From Diphasiastrum complanatum (Eukaryota; Streptophyta; Lycopodiopsida; Lycopodiales; Lycopodiaceae), in assembly GCA_029204225.1 (NCBI GenBank), contig CM055103.1:2061720-2125719 (forward strand): 64,000 nucleotides of DNA, read 5' to 3'. Positions 20,941 through 32,365 of the stretch are shown here, one piece after another. The notes beneath the pieces are model-generated. The model was not told the DNA's origin. It saw only the letters and a list, made by a program, of their open reading frames with translations, and ran no database searches. How positions within the stretch are numbered: the stretch's first letter is position 1; every line of letters begins with the position of its first letter. Both the position numbers and the translations under genes were made by a program.

Positions 20941-22194
20941 AAGCAACAACACAAGGGAACGGGTGGTGGATAAACCAGCCCAACCAAACCTAGATCGTAC
21001 GGATCTAGCCCCCAGGCTATGGATCAATCGTAGCTACCAATCACAGATTCAAGCATACACTAGTGAGAGCCCAATAGGTATACTCATACCCTTCAATGCC
21101 CATGCACCACTAGTAGTGCACTGTGACACCTCACTGGACACCTCTGCAGCCTATCTGGGCCACATCATCCAGTTCCCTAATGACTCACTGATAGACCCAT
21201 ACCAACTCCACCACCATGTGTGTAGGCCTACAACCATTAATTATGACCATGTACACATAAGGGCCCCAATTCCCTTATAGTCACAATTAACTTATAAGTT
21301 GTTGGTCTATCGGTCCCTAGCGTAGACACGCTACCCGAGACCAGTCATGGGCATGACACGTGCTCTCAACCACACTAACATCCAAGCGTTTGTAACCTTT
21401 ACCTGGTAAAATCTGCTTGAAAATTAGAAACTCAAATGTTTAAATTGTTGCCTAAGAATTTATAGATGTTGACCCATGGAGGTCTACATCAGCAACATCA
21501 GTGTCAAGGGCTTATGCATATTGAAAAAATTGAAGTATGAGCACATAAAGCGAAAAACTCATTCAACCTACTGTAGATAGCAAAATTCATTATGTTTCAT
21601 GTAACGAACCTCCAAATCATCTCATTAAGAGGCCCTAATCCATGAACATTGACATGCAACTAACATGGACCCTTACTAGATAAGATACTCTTAAAAAAAA
21701 CATATCCCAAAATATTGGATAAGGAACATTGCGCCAAGAAACAAGCCCTAAAGTTCTATTTGACTTTAAGCCTACTCAGGTCCTTATGGACACGTTTTCT
21801 GTCTTTTTTACGTCTTTTAAAGCTCTAGGGTCTCATCAAAATCTTCTTTGAAATCTACACATTTCAAATGCATTTGAAATGCCAAGGTTCCAAACGTGTT
21901 TCAATGTACACTCTTTTGGTGTAAGGTGAGAGATGCCTCAATCTTGAAGGAAGCTATTGTGCCTCATGTCAGGCTAGAGTAGAGTGTAGAGGATGGATTT
22001 CCACGAGATTTTGTTGGAGGAAGTGCAGTCAAAAAGAATAAGGTGCAACAAAATTTCGATGCTTTATACCAGACAAATTATTTTTCAGGGAGATGAGGTG
22101 TTTGGACCCTCAATGTGAACCTAAAGAAAGACAATCATGTACAAATGTCACGATGTCCCAAGTTCAAGGCATCTTGGTCACTAGAGAACCCTTG
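20941..22194. other. Unassigned sequence with one unrecognised frame
   Basis: A 105-codon frame at 20963-21280 is less AT-rich than its surroundings but matches no family I know. It has no signal peptide, membrane segment or repeat. Nothing else was recognised. Confidence 0.35.
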
Positions 22195-22599
22195 TGTTAT
22201 GGACACAAATTATATCCCATACTTCTCTACTTTCGATAATATTAGTGGACATGTAGTTAATATTTACATGTGACAGGCCTAGAAATACTATTTTACACGG
22301 TTTTCTATTTTCGGGCCTGATTTTTGAATCACTTTCCCTCCAAATCAATATGAAGGGAGGTAGGGTTTGTCCACTATAAATAGCCACTAAGGCTGGTCAT
22401 TTGCTGGTTTTTGATTATTTGAGTCTTGGGCTTCTTGTAGGGGAGTTGTACTATTTTGGAGATCTTAGTTGGAGATCTGCCTGAGCTATTGGCGTCCATT
22501 GATATTCACACATTTTCTTACTTCGAGAATGCTATGTGAATGCCTTTTGCTGGTTTTTGTGCATCATTGATACTGAAACCTTTGAATCTGTTCATAACA
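22195..22599 (+). repeat. LTR (405 bp) of an otherwise unrecognised retroelement
   Basis: It is bounded by inverted ends TGTTATG and CATAACA, with a primer site starting at the very next base, so this is a 5' LTR. A possible promoter word CTATAAATAG lies at about 22374-22383. No second copy was found to the right, so the element is truncated or its 3' end was lost. Confidence 0.75.
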
Positions 22600-22611
22600 T
22601 GGTATCAGAGC
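22600..22611 (+). other. Primer binding site
   Basis: TGGTATCAGAGC directly follows the LTR end. It is complementary to initiator-Met tRNA. Confidence 0.9.
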
Positions 22612-23492
22612 AATATCCACCTGTAGTTGGGAATGAGTATCAAAGCATATGTGAGCAACACTGAAGTACATGGCGGCAACATCCCCGAAAAATAAGCAAG
22701 GAGAAGAAACTCTCTCAAGGTACTCATATGGTCCAAGAACACCAAAAAAAAGTCACCACTCAGTAACAACATACCTGAAGATCATCCTGACAAACAGTAG
22801 CTGGGACAGAGGCAATAACCCAAGCTATCAGGAGACGCCAAGCCTGACAATGAGCAACAATGCAAGGAACAGATAATACAGGTCCAAACGAAATCCAAGC
22901 TATATGTAATAACCAGGAATTCCAAATATCAAGAGGTAAAAATGAATCAATAGCATGAAAAAGCCTCTAGTGCATATAAGGCCCAAAGTGGTATACCATC
23001 GGGATGAATTGCAACAAGCCTATATGTAGAAACACAAGGAGATTGAACAATACCCATATATCTAGAAAGATCCCAGCATGTGAATACCCTAGATAAGTAA
23101 TACAGACCATCTGGCAAATATCCTTGGATGGAAAATGCACAACGGTAAGAACCATAGGCGCATGAATCACGTAAGGAATTGTAGAAATATCATGAGGCTG
23201 ATCACAAACCTCGAGCAGAGATCCATGGAGTAAAGCTAAAGAGGATACAACCTGATCGCCAATAGCGAGGGAACCATCAACCATGGAACCATGAAGAACC
23301 CCAGAGAAATCAGCAGACATCGGCCATAATGGAATCAAGAGAAGGAGATATAGAGACCAATGTAAAAGATACTGCACCAACCACCGAGCCAGGAGGGATA
23401 TATGAAGTACGCCTAAGAGGAATAGTAGAAACACCATCAAGGTATGCGGCATCAGTATCAATGAAACCAGAAATGACCATTGAACACGGTAT
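22612..23492. other. Unassigned internal sequence
   Basis: No domain was recognised on either strand. A 196-codon minus-strand frame across 22967-23557 is hydrophobic low-complexity sequence and overlaps a better gag reading, so it is not called. Confidence 0.35.
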
Positions 23493-24050
23493 CTATGAAT
23501 CAAGGCATGCAGGCGCAAGGCACTCAGCAGCACCTTGTAGATCTGGAGCAACATCAACCTGTAAAGCTAGAGCAACACCAAGGTACTCAGTATCAACCTG
23601 TAGAGGTGACTCTAACTCGCTATGTGTATCCCTCACGATCTGAGAGTCGATCACTATACAAGAAGACTCAACAAGTATCGACATGTGTGACTCGATCTCA
23701 ATAGAACCATGTGACTCGACAATAGGACTATGTAACTCTATCACTATCTCAGGACTATGTGCAGACTCAACCTGACATGCAGAAGGTAACGCAGAAAGAG
23801 TGGTAGCAAATAGAAGATCTTTTAAAAATATGCCCCATATCAGAGTAGGATGACTGCAACGATAGATGGAAAACCAAACTTTTGCATGGCCATCTAACCA
23901 TAAAAAAGCCATCATGATTTTCATAACATCTGAGCATGAATAAGTGAAAAAATAATTCTCAAAATTATTCACCCAGTCGGTGAATTCGACAATGCCACAA
24001 GATGTACAGGAACAACCGAAATACTTAGGAAAAGAGAAATGTGTCATCAT
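23493..24050 (-). pseudogene. Ty3/Gypsy gag relic
   Basis: The 185-codon minus-strand frame carries a Gypsy gag signature. FPKYFGCSCTSCG leads into EFTDWVNNFENYFFTYSC and then MAFLWLDGHAKVWFSIY, the conserved capsid helices in which a Trp-Trp-type pair ends the motif. The second half is rich in Glu, Ser, His and Ile and resembles no known domain. There is no zinc knuckle, protease or RT downstream (towards lower coordinates), and no primer site or LTR upstream. It is therefore a fragment, and unrelated in orientation to the LTR at 22195. Confidence 0.7.
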
Positions 24051-24889
24051 TTTGTCGTTTATTTATTTTTCTAACAAAAAGGAAACAAATAAAGAAAATG
24101 GAATCAAATCAGGAAAATGTAAAGTGTTAAGGAAAACGAACAGAAAATGTGACGAATGATCCAATAGTAGTAGAAAGCCAACAAACAATAGGTGGTGAAA
24201 GGGCTGCTGAACAATAAGTGAAGGCGGGCGTTGGACAGCCAATAAGTGGATGTGCAAAAGCTGGAAAAATGACTGCTCAATGTGGGGCAGTAGGGCGTTG
24301 GATAGCAACAAAGAAGATTTGCAAATGGGCTGAAGGTGGTGAAGTAGGGCACGACTTCAAAGTGTAGTATCTTGAGAATGAGACATCTGTTTGGCAAACT
24401 ATAAAGTGCAATGAACTTCTTAAAAAACAAAGTACGTAAAGATCCAAAAACATAATCTTTAGGAACAGAAAACAAAATATTCCAATTTGACCAAGATTTG
24501 ACTTTCAAAACCTTCACTTTTAAAAGGTCAAAATGGACACAAAATGGATCTTAATAATCAAGGAACGATAAGAAAGAACAAGATCCAATTACATATGCAA
24601 AAAGAACAACTAAACAAAATGAAAAGTAAAAAGAATACCCCTTTGGAAAACTTTGTGAGATCTTTGAATGTAGTCCTCCGTTTGACATGAAACCTGGATC
24701 AATAGTCTTGTCTCAACCTAGCACTCTCATCCATATGATTATTTTGAACTTCTATCGTGAAAAAGGTGAGTGTTTCCATAAATTAATAATTAGGGTTTCT
24801 GAAAAACGGCCTGCAAAAAAAAATTACATTATCATAGGTGCCGACTTGCTACAACACCAATGCAACTAACAAAACTTAAGTTCGATCAC
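24051..24889. other. Unassigned AT-rich sequence
   Basis: Minus-strand frames at 24063-24517 are low-complexity Phe/Leu/Ser-rich translations with no domain. Nothing was recognised. Confidence 0.4.
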
Positions 24890-25350
24890 AAACAAAAAGT
24901 TGTGACAAAAAATGTGAAAATTATAAGTCCTTGATTGATCGTCATAGGTCTTTTTTAGAGTTTGTTGAGGGCCAGTCTGTTTATGTTCGTTTTACTTTTG
25001 CACGTCATAAGTTTGTATAAGGTCGTTCTCTTACTGAGAAATTGTTTGCACATTATGATGGTCCTTTCCACATTGTGGAAAAACTTAGGTCTACTACTTA
25101 TCATTTACAGTTACCTGCTACTACTCGTGCTTGTGGCATTTTTCAAGTTAGTCTACTTCGTTTGTCTCTTTTTCTTGATGAACCTTGTGATCCTTTGTTA
25201 CCTACTGATCTTGAACTTTTTCCATTTTTAGCTACTGCTATTTTACAAGTTCAGGTCATTTTACGTCGTCGTCGTCTTGTCCAGTTTTGGTCCAATGGGA
25301 CAATCGTCCAATTGATGAAGTTACATGGGAGTCTTTCGATGTTTGTTGCA
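24890..25350 (+). pseudogene. Ty3/Gypsy integrase C-terminus and chromodomain relic
   Basis: Coding shows VEGQSVYVRFTFARHKF, then KLFAHYDGPFHIVEKL with the integrase GPF module. CGIFQVSLLRL follows, equivalent to the usual DVFHVSLLK. In a shifted frame, VQWDNRPIDEVTWESFD (about 25288-25340) is the core of a chromodomain. A stop near 25019 and a frameshift near 25290 show decay. It is the tail of a chromovirus; its upstream pol is absent. Confidence 0.75.
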
Positions 25351-25731
25351 GGAACAAGCTCGTTTTCTCTATGCGTTGGTATGCGACACCACTGCTTTTT
25401 ATATGCCACACCATTTTCTATTCTTGCTGATGTGGTTGCTCTACCACCTCTGGATATTGCACCTGACTCGTCTGATCTTATTCATGTTGCTGATTTCCAT
25501 GATGTTGGTGTACCTGCTTTTGATGTTGTTGATGTCATCCCTCCTAATGATCTTTCAGATATTGAATGTCCCAATGCTCTTGCTGCTCCTACATTTCGTT
25601 CTTCAGTGCTTGTTGATGATGATACCTCAGTGGCCCGACGACCTTCATTACTTGTTGATCAAAAGCCTCATATAGATCATAGAACAACCTTGCTTGGGAG
25701 TCCATGCCTTTATAAGAGTAAAGGTAGTTGA
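25351..25731 (+). other. Tail frame downstream of the chromodomain relic
   Basis: The 229-codon frame starting at 25042 stays open to 25731. Its last 120 codons are rich in Asp, Val, Pro and Ser, with no recognised domain. They may be retroelement 3' sequence read by chance. Confidence 0.3.
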
Positions 25732-28184
25732 AGATGAACTCGCATGGTTGAATTTTCAACCATAGGACTAATTGATGATCCAAAGTGTTATGAGACATTT
25801 ACAAACACATGTGAGACAATCTAATGGTAACGTTGTACTACTACTATTATTTTTTCATACTATCCATTGCAATTTTATATTGGGACATCAAAAAATATCA
25901 TAGTTGATCTTTTGTATCTTCACAATAGCAACTCAATTAGATGTTAAATATGGTCCTTCACTAGATTGCTCTCATGAAATGTTCCGATACAAAAGAAGAA
26001 ACTCCATCCATAGTAATAGTGTTAAGGACATACATTTAAAGGCACCTAGTAATTCGCTCAACATTTCCCATCAAGAGTATTACCTCCCGTATTATTCAAA
26101 TTCAGCATTATAGTTTCCTAAAAGGCTCCATAATGACTCCCCAAAAGAATATAAAAAGGGATAAGGACACCCATTTGATAGCTTTTGATATTGGTATTGC
26201 TTGAGCTCTTCGTGGAAAAACTCGTTGCAATCTGTTGTAAGGCTGTACCCACTAAATATATGGGATGTTATTGATCATTCTTTGTGGAGATTGCCACTTG
26301 AACGTTATTCATAGTCATTTATGCTTCATTGAATGAAATCTTTGTCTACTATTAAAGCGTTTACATACACCAAGGCATGCTTAATACCACAACCAAGCAT
26401 CTCAACTATGTGCTGGAACCTGAACTTATGGTATTCAAGGAATGGGAACAAGAACATGAATGGGCACGGAAACAAGGAATTCAGAATGAAAATGCCCTTG
26501 AGATAATGACAAGAATGAGAACATGAAGGGGAATAGGGAAAACAAAAAAAGTCTCAAGAAATCACAAAAAAGAGAACACCTGAACTACACTTTAATCCAA
26601 TAGTTGTGTTATCCGATAAAAGCATACTATAAATATTGAGCTCCTTGTCAACAATCTTCAAAAAGTATCATGACAGTGATAGATTTCATGATGGATTTTC
26701 AATAAATAACTTCTTGTGATTTAAAAAAAAAAGGCAATAAAGTATTTGAAAAAAGGACTCCTATGCACTAGTCCTTAAGTAGTCCATAGTCCCTAAGAAT
26801 AAAAAAGGAACCCTTACACAAAGACTTCATCAAGTTTTTCTTTGACATTTAAAAAACTTATAAACTCTTATTCAAGCTTCTAATTCTCAGAGTGGTTCTC
26901 TTAAGAGTCTAGGAATATTTGCTTAACTAGAAGTTCCATGTGAAGTTATGCCCTCAAGATAGGAACTCGGCTTCAAGGAACCCAACAATGTTTGCTCAAA
27001 TCACGGCTCGAACCGACGAGTCATGGTTCGAACTGCTGGAACTACTATTTCCACGCCCTTGCCTGAGGAGAGATAAAACATGTTTCTTAACGTGTTTTTG
27101 GGAGAAGAGAAGAGGGGAGAAGAGGAGGGAATTAGATCTGAGATCCATCAGTAAATCTAGTATCTATCTGCAGTCTGTTAATACTACGATCATTGAGGTA
27201 TCAAGACTAGGAGACAGTGACATAGGGAGGACTCATGAGAGAGTCTATTGTTGTTTTCTAATTTGTAAATTTCAGACGAGCCCTCAGCCTTCGATTCTAT
27301 TCCATAGCATATGCTTATCTAATATCCAAACTCCAGAGTGCAGAGGTTGAGAGATATTTTACTTTTCACTAGTGAGTCAGTGACTAGACAGTGGACACGT
27401 CACACAAATTTGGGGCAATTATGGATTTAAACAAGAGGCCTCAGGGTGATGTGACTCGGGACATTTTAGATCTCGATTCTTACGAGAATTTCTTCAAGAT
27501 CTACAGTGACCTGTCCACTATCCATTGTCTACAATACTAATGCAATGATTCAATCATCATGCTAGCTTTACGTAATTATGGACCTTAGAAGCCCATTCTG
27601 AGCAAAATGGGTTGGAACGTTCCGTTCCGGAACGTACTGGGTCGGAACGAGTTCATGTAAAAAAGAAACAAGGCATCAAAGTGCCACCTGCTGGCCATGA
27701 TCTTCCTTCTTCGCAGTGAGGGGGGACGCTTATAATGCACTGAGGGACGCTACAGATCAGAAATCGATTTGAAATCATTGTTCAAGACATAGGTTCAAGA
27801 CAAAACATATATTTGAGCTAGAATCGCTGTATCTTGATACATTGAATACAGTCATCAGAGGAAAGAGGCTGCCAACCACTGGCCTACATTCCAAAGACTT
27901 AACACGTTGATCTTGAGTGGCTTTCGCCACGACGCAAATTTAAATGCCTTCAAATAAAGTGACTACATTGCTTACAAAAATGTTGTTTTTGCCATTTGCT
28001 ATTACGTTTGCTGCTTTCAGTTGTAGTGTACGCACCTTTTTGGACATTCATGGTAGGATATTTGTGATCCAAGCTCAGGCTTTCTAGCAAAGATTTTGAT
28101 ACTGATAAGAAAATAGGATATCTTTGTATCTAAATAGGACAACGCTATGTATCTTTGTAAAAAAACGTTTTTTTTTTTTTTGGG
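25732..28184. other. Unassigned sequence
   Basis: No gene was supported. A 136-codon frame at 26940-27350 has no recognised domain. A perfect 20-bp hairpin (ATGGTTGAA arms, 2-nt loop) is centred near 25754. Confidence 0.35.
27612..27650. repeat. Palindromic GGAACG/CGTTCC cluster 2
   Basis: Contains ACGTTCCGTTCCGGAACG, a word shared with cluster 3 in the opposite orientation. The next bases to the right are A-rich. Confidence 0.7.
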
Positions 28185-28240
28185 GGGTCCCGTTCCGGAA
28201 CGGAACGTGTTCGGGAATGCGTTCCGGAACGGGCAACTAA
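28185..28240. repeat. Palindromic GGAACG/CGTTCC cluster 3
   Basis: Follows a T homopolymer and a G run. It holds CGTTCCGGAACG twice (about 28189-28200 and 28225-28236). Together with cluster 2 in inverted orientation it could bound a segment of about 630 bp. Confidence 0.7.
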
Positions 28241-28800
28241 GTTACGGACATCCTCGGACCCCAACTTAGCTTGATACTAGGTTATTACTATGTCTATGTA
28301 ATGTGAATCATGATTTTTCCTCAAAAAGAGTCAAATATCAATACAAGTACAAAAATCCTAAAACCGATTCGAACTGTTTGACAGTTTGAACCTGGCCTAT
28401 CTGTTTCAAATGCAGTTCGTACCATCGAATCGGCCAGAACTGATAGATGATTTAGAGGCCCAAATGTTGGTGAGTTAAATTTGTTAGAGAATATACACAA
28501 TGTCAAGCACTTTATAAGAAGATAGCCTTACAGATCTACAAAAATAAGAGAGAATCAATGATTTCTAAATGATGGGAACTGTTAAGTAGCTAGCTCATCT
28601 ACGGTTAAGAAATACAAAGCTATACCAAGAAAATTTCTTGCAACAGCAACAAATTACCACTCATTTTCCCATGAACAATTAAACTTGAAAAGCATTGAAG
28701 AAAGTAGTTGCTCTCGTGACTGAATCAAAAACTCCATTCCTCCTTAAGCAACATTTGTGAGCATTACATGTCGTCAAACAGGATTTCAAGGGATTGTTAC
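28241..28800. other. Sequence downstream of the helicase exons
   Basis: It begins as intron, judged by the donor at 28800. No further exon of the helicase family was found. The short minus-strand frame at 28321-28506 shows no relevant motif. Confidence 0.4.
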
Positions 28801-30008
28801 CTCTTCAAGAATGTACAATGTTTCTTTCATAATAGGTAGATCAGATTCAGAAGTTGCTGAAATGGGTAGTTGAAGAGCCTCCCAAATACGTAGTGATGTG
28901 ACCATGCTTTCCAAAAACAGAGCATACCAAGGCTTGTCACGTTCCATAAGTACCTGGTAATTAAGTCCATCATCCCACACATATACAATATACATTCCAG
29001 ACTTAACAGGCTCTGTGACCAAAGCAAGTATGGCATGTTCTCCAGTTTGTTGTATCGCCTGAAACTGTTTTGCTGGTGAAGTTGACAACAAAATTAGACT
29101 CATTGGTCGAAACTGTTCCTGCAGATTAAATCTTTTGTCGGTCCTGAAAGAGGATTCAGCTGACAAGCACACCTTCCGAAGCTGATTTGCATCAAGGGCA
29201 ATGATCATGCCAGGGGCACAAACTCTAACATGTGTATAATTTGATGCAGGATTGATATGGTCCAAGGATTGTCTTAATGTTGCTCGAATCTCCTCAACTA
29301 GTGGCCACCCAAATGCTTCAATGTAGTGCTTGATTGAAGAGTATCTTAGAGGAAGATCATGTACCTGCAATTTACACACCCATCAATGTTAGTTTCATTA
29401 GCTATCTCATTCACAAACAACATTATCAACATTTAAACTCGATTTTGATGCCTGTCATGTGCACCATACAGAGGCTGCCTTTTCCTCAATGCAATACAGA
29501 AATGGCAATCTATCAAAACTTGATGGAATTCTACTTACAGTGTTTTGTACATGTTCTTCTGGATAGAAGTTGGAAAAATGCTATATCATAATGTCATTGA
29601 ACCCAAAGTCGCAGTTTAAATCCATTTTTCAAGAGTACGCTATATCATAAAGTCATTGAACCGAAAGTAGCATTCTTCGATCCATCTTTCAAGAGTTTGT
29701 ATCTTATCTTTAAAGGGTTAATGTTTTTCCATGGTTGTAACCCACATCAGCAAGGATTTTCTCACCTTATCAATGTAAAAGAGTCCGTTCATAATATCAT
29801 TGATTGACCAGCCAAGTACAATCTTTATAAGGGTTTTTCTGTCTTCAAAGAGCTCATCTTTCTCTAGTTCCGATTCCTTGGAAGGATTGCTCGCCTGCAA
29901 GCCCCAGCAAAGTTTATCATCTTCAAGTGTTCTCAACGGTGGGTGTTTGCTTGCAGAGTCTTCTTGGAGCAAAATTTCATCACTGACATCTTGGACCCTC
30001 TCTTCCAT
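28801..30008 (-). CDS. SEN1-like helicase, N-terminal two exons only
   Basis: Exon 1 (30008-29766, 81 codons) starts at an ATG and contains KTLIKIVLGWSINDIMNG, the conserved opening of plant SEN1/MAGATAMA3-like P-loop helicases (also annotated as tRNA-splicing endonuclease positive effectors). The donor is AAG|GTGAG. After a 401-bp intron the acceptor TTGCAG opens exon 2 (29364-28801, 188 codons) in phase 0, with SSIKHYIEAFGWPLVEEI and SMVTSLRIWEALQ. Its donor is GAG|GTAAC. These match the N-terminal regulatory part of the family. The Walker A and B helicase core should follow but is not found between 28800 and 25700. Either a very large intron separates it, or the gene has been cut by transposons. 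The family usually acts in nuclear RNA processing. A likely 5' UTR splice acceptor lies at 30044-30039. No stop or frameshift breaks either exon. Confidence 0.62.
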
Positions 30009-30443
30009 TACAATTTACTTCTACATATGGTTCAATAGCTGCAAGAGAAACACATAAGATCAATCATGGATTCCATTCATCACTAGTCCAAGTCCAAAAT
30101 TTTGAAAAGACTGGCTAAAACAATCGTGTTCTGCAATCAAATTGCTGCCAATCATTATCGTATGCTTTGCAGCTTTAAACTGAAAGGATATGATATTTAA
30201 CTTTTACATTTAAGGCTATTAATTTGCCTTCTAATAAAAATGAGGCAGACTGTTTTGCACAAGGTCATTAACTATAACAGCAGATTCGTTCCCCAGTAAG
30301 TAGCATGCTGGTTAAGATCTCTTTTTTCCGCCTCGAGGTCAAGATTTCGACTCCAATCAGCTGCATAAAAGAGAAAAAACAAAACTATAATAGCCGATTT
30401 TGGACATTACTCTCTCAGTACACTTGGTAGTTCACAAAGCTGA

Positions 30444-30521
30444 GAAGGTCTAACGTAGAAGCAAAGGATTCTCATATAGCATGAAGGTCTATCGTAGAAG
30501 CAAAGGATTCTCATATAGCAT
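30444..30521. repeat. Tandem duplication of a 39-bp unit
   Basis: Two adjacent copies, 30444-30482 and 30483-30521, differ at one base (TAACG/TATCG). A third partial copy starts with GAAGG. They lie upstream of the helicase exons, probably in an intron. Confidence 0.95.
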
Positions 30522-31452
30522 GAAGGAGGATCGGCGAACAAAAATGCATAAATAGATTGTATGCTACTCCTTAATACCCTTATCTTCGAAAGATAATACA
30601 AGACAATGGAAAAGCTCGGTACTCAATAAATACCTTGACACTTTGTAGAACAATCATTCTTGCTCCTCAGGAAACCAAATCTAGTTACAATTTGGAGACT
30701 AAACAGTTAATTAGCAATATGATGCCTCATCTACACAAAAGGCATTCCGGTTCGACATTATGTTTCTCTGAAGGGATTCTCCAACAGAATGGCTCAAGCC
30801 AAAGTGAAACTGGAACAAAAAGGTTAACTTTGAGTGTCCAAAAGCGTGAGCTCGTAAACTCAAATGAAAATTAACTGGCTTAAAGGCGAAGTGAAAACTA
30901 AATTTGGAGTGTTCAAAATGGAGTCTCGCAGCACTCTAAGCTTCAGCTGGATTAAGAAAAAAACAGACGTCTGGTCCCCCGGCGTTAACAGTAACCAATG
31001 GGCACACTCGGAAAAATATGTTTGAAAAAATATAATCCTTTAACAGCAAGAAAATGAGCATACTGAGAACAATATTTTTGCAAGGTATAATTACAGTCCA
31101 CGAGGATTCCTTATAAGATAAACTAAACAGCTTAATTCTTTTAAATATTGCACTTCAGCAAGTATTATTATAGCGCTAACCTCTGCTAAACACTCTATCC
31201 TTCGATTCTCTTCTTCAATATCCGCTAATGAGCATACTATAAACAGGACTTTAGCAAGGTAGAACATATGCAGATTTTAAATAAGATTTTCGAGCAATTT
31301 GATTTTTCAGATATTGCACATCGTTGCGATACGTTTAAAAACAAGTTATGGCAGTAATGCCACAAAACTCTGCTAAAACACTTCCATGTACACCATTGTC
31401 TACATTTATATGTTCCGAAACTTGTCCGCATCAAACTTGTCCGAAACAAAAA

Positions 31453-31740
31453 TGTATAGACTGCTCAAAATACATGCAAAATTGCAGAAATGGTGCAGAT
31501 TACTCAAATCACATGAAAATTAGCTGAAACGGTGCACATTACTCAAATTACATGGAAGATAGCTGAAATGATGCAGATTACTCAAATTAGGTGGGAAATA
31601 GCTGAAACGGTGCAGAATACTCCAATTACATGGGAAATAACTGAAACGGTGAGGATTACTCAAATTAAATGAGCTGAAATGGTGCAGATTACTCAGATTA
31701 CATGGGAAATACCTGAAATGGTGCAGATCACTCAGATTAC
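31453..31740. repeat. 39-bp minisatellite, about seven copies
   Basis: The unit begins GGTGCAGATTACTCAAATTA and ends GGAAATAGCTGAAAC (39 bp). Copies start near 31492, 31531, 31570, 31609, 31648 (shortened to 33 bp), 31681 and 31720, with a degenerate copy before the first. Copies differ at 2-6 positions each. Confidence 0.93.
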
Positions 31741-31749
31741 AGAGGAAGT

Positions 31750-31950
31750 TGAAGCACTGGCAACAATGTATTAGTTATTGGCGCCATAGAAGCTGCTCGA
31801 TCCTTCGTCGTCGTCGTGGTGATCATCTATCGACCGTGTTCGTTTGGTGCATGCATGACGGAAAGGGGAAAAGCGAAGGAAGCTGGAGACGTCGCCGGCG
31901 ACGGTCGCAGAAGAGCAGCGACATGGCGAGCGACGGTGTGACGTGACCCC
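31750..31950 (-). promoter_or_regulatory. CpG-rich block, possible 5' end of the helicase gene
   Basis: This 200-bp block is far richer in CG dinucleotides (GTCGCCGGCGACGGTCG and similar) than anything nearby. It lies on the upstream side of the helicase exons. On the minus strand it could be a 5' untranslated exon ending at a GTAATC donor near 31743, with the acceptor near 30040. This is inference from composition and position only. Confidence 0.35.
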
Positions 31951-32092
31951 CCATAGTGTGTCGGATGACTCAGGCCTCTACACATTCCACGTGAATTTAC
32001 TTACCCCCACTTTTTCCTTTTTCCTTTTTTTTTCTTCTCTTTTTTGCTATTGTACACTTTATCTATATGGAGAGTGGACTCTTGTGTGAACT

Positions 32093-32365
32093 AGTAGATC
32101 TTGTGTGAACTCGTGCATTTCCAAGTACATCAATCCCAACTACCTTACCAAGTGCATTCCCAACTCATTACATTCCATGGTGCATTCCCAACTAACATTC
32201 CTAGACGCATTCCACCCAGTTGCATTCCCAAGCACTTGCATTTCTAACTAAATTCCCACTCACACTCTCCTGCGCATTCCCAATGAACTTGCATTTCCAA
32301 GCACTTGCATTTGCAAGTGCATTCCCACCAATCACATTCCATGATGCATTCTCAACTACCCCTGG
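32093..32365. repeat. Irregular array of TGCATTCCCAA-like words
   Basis: About twelve copies of TGCATTCCCAA or TGCATTTCCAA occur in 260 bp at spacings of roughly 15-30 bp. No longer unit could be defined. The array makes an artificial minus-strand frame with repeated NASAW words. Confidence 0.8.

Noticed and set aside
20963-21280. 105-codon frame as a possible gene
   Set aside because: No recognisable domain, no splice or promoter support, and flanks look like decayed repeats. Left as unassigned.
22967-23557. 196-codon minus-strand frame, hydrophobic
   Set aside because: Leu/Ile/Val-rich translation with no membrane-protein family signature. It overlaps a gag reading in another frame, and the composition suggests chance.
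25735-25800. TGTTATGAGAC at 25787 considered as the 3' partner of the LTR at 22195
   Set aside because: Similarity ends after seven bases; the following sequence does not match the LTR.
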